Shown in pieces: positions 63,583 through 64,000 of a stretch of 64,000 bases of DNA. Origin of the DNA: Gemmatimonadota bacterium (GTDB lineage Bacteria > Gemmatimonadota > Gemmatimonadetes > Longimicrobiales > Gaopeijiaceae). The position numbers and the translations under genes were made by a program. The DNA lies in contig DQPL01000118.1 of NCBI GenBank assembly GCA_015664885.1, forward strand, positions 1 to 64,000. The letters are read 5' to 3'. Numbering within the stretch: position 1 is the stretch's first letter; the number at the start of each line of letters is the position of its first letter. The notes below the pieces were generated by a model that saw only the letters and a program-made list of their open reading frames with translations, had not been told where the DNA came from and ran no database searches.

Positions 63583-64000
63583 CTAGTCGCGCCGCGCCGC
63601 CCGCGCCTGGATCGTGAAGTCCCGATAGGCGTCTACGTCATCGATGCTCAGCAGATCGACGCCGGCATCCAGTAGTTGGCTCCACACTTTCTCGACGCTT
63701 CGGCCCCAGGGCGTAGGGATGTTCCAGAACCGCAGGCGGTAGCCACTTTCGTGAGCCTGCTCGACGAGATGCGCCAGATGGCGGGAGTCTGCTTCGCTCA
63801 GGCTTCCGCCGCCTCGCCAACTGAAGTGGTCTTTCCAGTCGTCGCTGATCAACGAGATGAAGTTCGCGGGAATGCGATCACCCAGGTCCGCGATGCGGCC
63901 ATCGTAGGTAGCGATCCGCACAGCCTCGGCCATCATCAACTCGCGCGGCCGATTCCCCGATACGATCGCGGAGACCGCTCGCTCCTGGACCTGAGTCTCG
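63583..64000 (-). CDS. Phosphodiesterase C-terminal part (PI-PLC/GDPD-like), cut by window edge
   Basis: The frame is open from 63583 to the end of the window, so the gene starts beyond 64000. The visible 138 codons contain 'ISLISDDWKDHFSWRGGGSL', 'HLVEQAHESGYRLRFWNIPTPWG' and 'LLDAGVDLLSIDDVDAYRDF'. This is the end of a TIM barrel like that of glycerophosphodiester phosphodiesterases and PI-specific phospholipase C relatives. The catalytic His pair would be in the missing part, so the activity cannot be judged. Confidence 0.7.
   Translation of the reverse strand, partial: ETQVQERAVSAIVSGNRPRELMMAEAVRIATYDGRIADLGDRIPANFISLISDDWKDHFSWRGGGSLSEADSRHLAHLVEQAHESGYRLRFWNIPTPWGRSVEKVWSQLLDAGVDLLSIDDVDAYRDFTIQARAARRD

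Overview
The window is GC-rich chromosomal DNA with dense genes in short operons on both strands. I see no rRNA, tRNA, CRISPR array, phage module or insertion sequence. The gene set is rich in secreted or lipidated proteins: M28 and S9 peptidases, penicillin acylase, PD40/NHL propellers, DUF2911, DUF1552/DUF1592 and PQQ propellers, plus an unusual pair of type III and type II glutamine synthetases. This points to an uncultured aerobic heterotroph of the Gemmatimonadota (or a similar lineage such as Acidobacteriota). That placement is inferred from gene content, not from a marker gene.

Layout. 1-3.2 kb (minus): a sulfur-handling operon with two rhodaneses, a YeeE/YedE permease and TusA. 3.4-6.1 kb: a secreted TonB-plug-like protein, an M28 peptidase and a PD40 propeller. 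6.1-11.7 kb: cupin, small membrane protein, and two inverted NHL-propeller paralogues around DUF2911, an HpaI-aldolase-like secreted protein and a spermidine-synthase-like protein. 11.9-18.3 kb: a DUF1592 cytochrome/DUF1552 operon, divergent from an ankyrin/CxxCH/cyclase-toroid fusion. 18.3-22.4 kb: secreted EEP phosphoesterase, Ser/Thr kinase, PHP-like secreted protein. 22.6-27.1 kb: a three-subunit molybdenum hydroxylase plus a BON-domain protein. 27.2-30.0 kb: a heme/type-II-copper fusion protein, a secreted unknown and a cupin. 30.1-33.3 kb (minus): a degenerate archaeal-type ATPase, a sulfite-oxidase-family molybdoenzyme and its membrane cytochrome c. 33.4-36.7 kb: GSIII and GSII. 36.8-48.3 kb: PadR regulator, a broken class V aminotransferase, a quinoprotein, a broken CNB/DUF4388/PD40 block, an S9 peptidase, a TAG-split repeat protein and an SLC13 permease. 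48.4-56 kb: thioesterase, TRAP transporter, penicillin acylase and an alkaline-phosphatase-family pseudogene. 56-64 kb: YjbQ, a duplicated zinc-ribbon protein of unknown function (one copy broken), a decayed toxin with surviving Phd antitoxin, a sugar ABC transporter, a second quinoprotein and the end of a phosphodiesterase.

Two themes stand out. The first is periplasmic redox chemistry, with CxxCH proteins, molybdoenzymes, quinoproteins and a copper/heme fusion. The second is an unusual number of broken genes between 37 and 57 kb. Five in-frame nonsense codons and several frameshifts sit in otherwise well-preserved frames. Most of the nonsense codons can be explained by C-to-T or G-to-A changes. 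Either this region is really decaying or the assembly has errors here; the sequence alone cannot decide.
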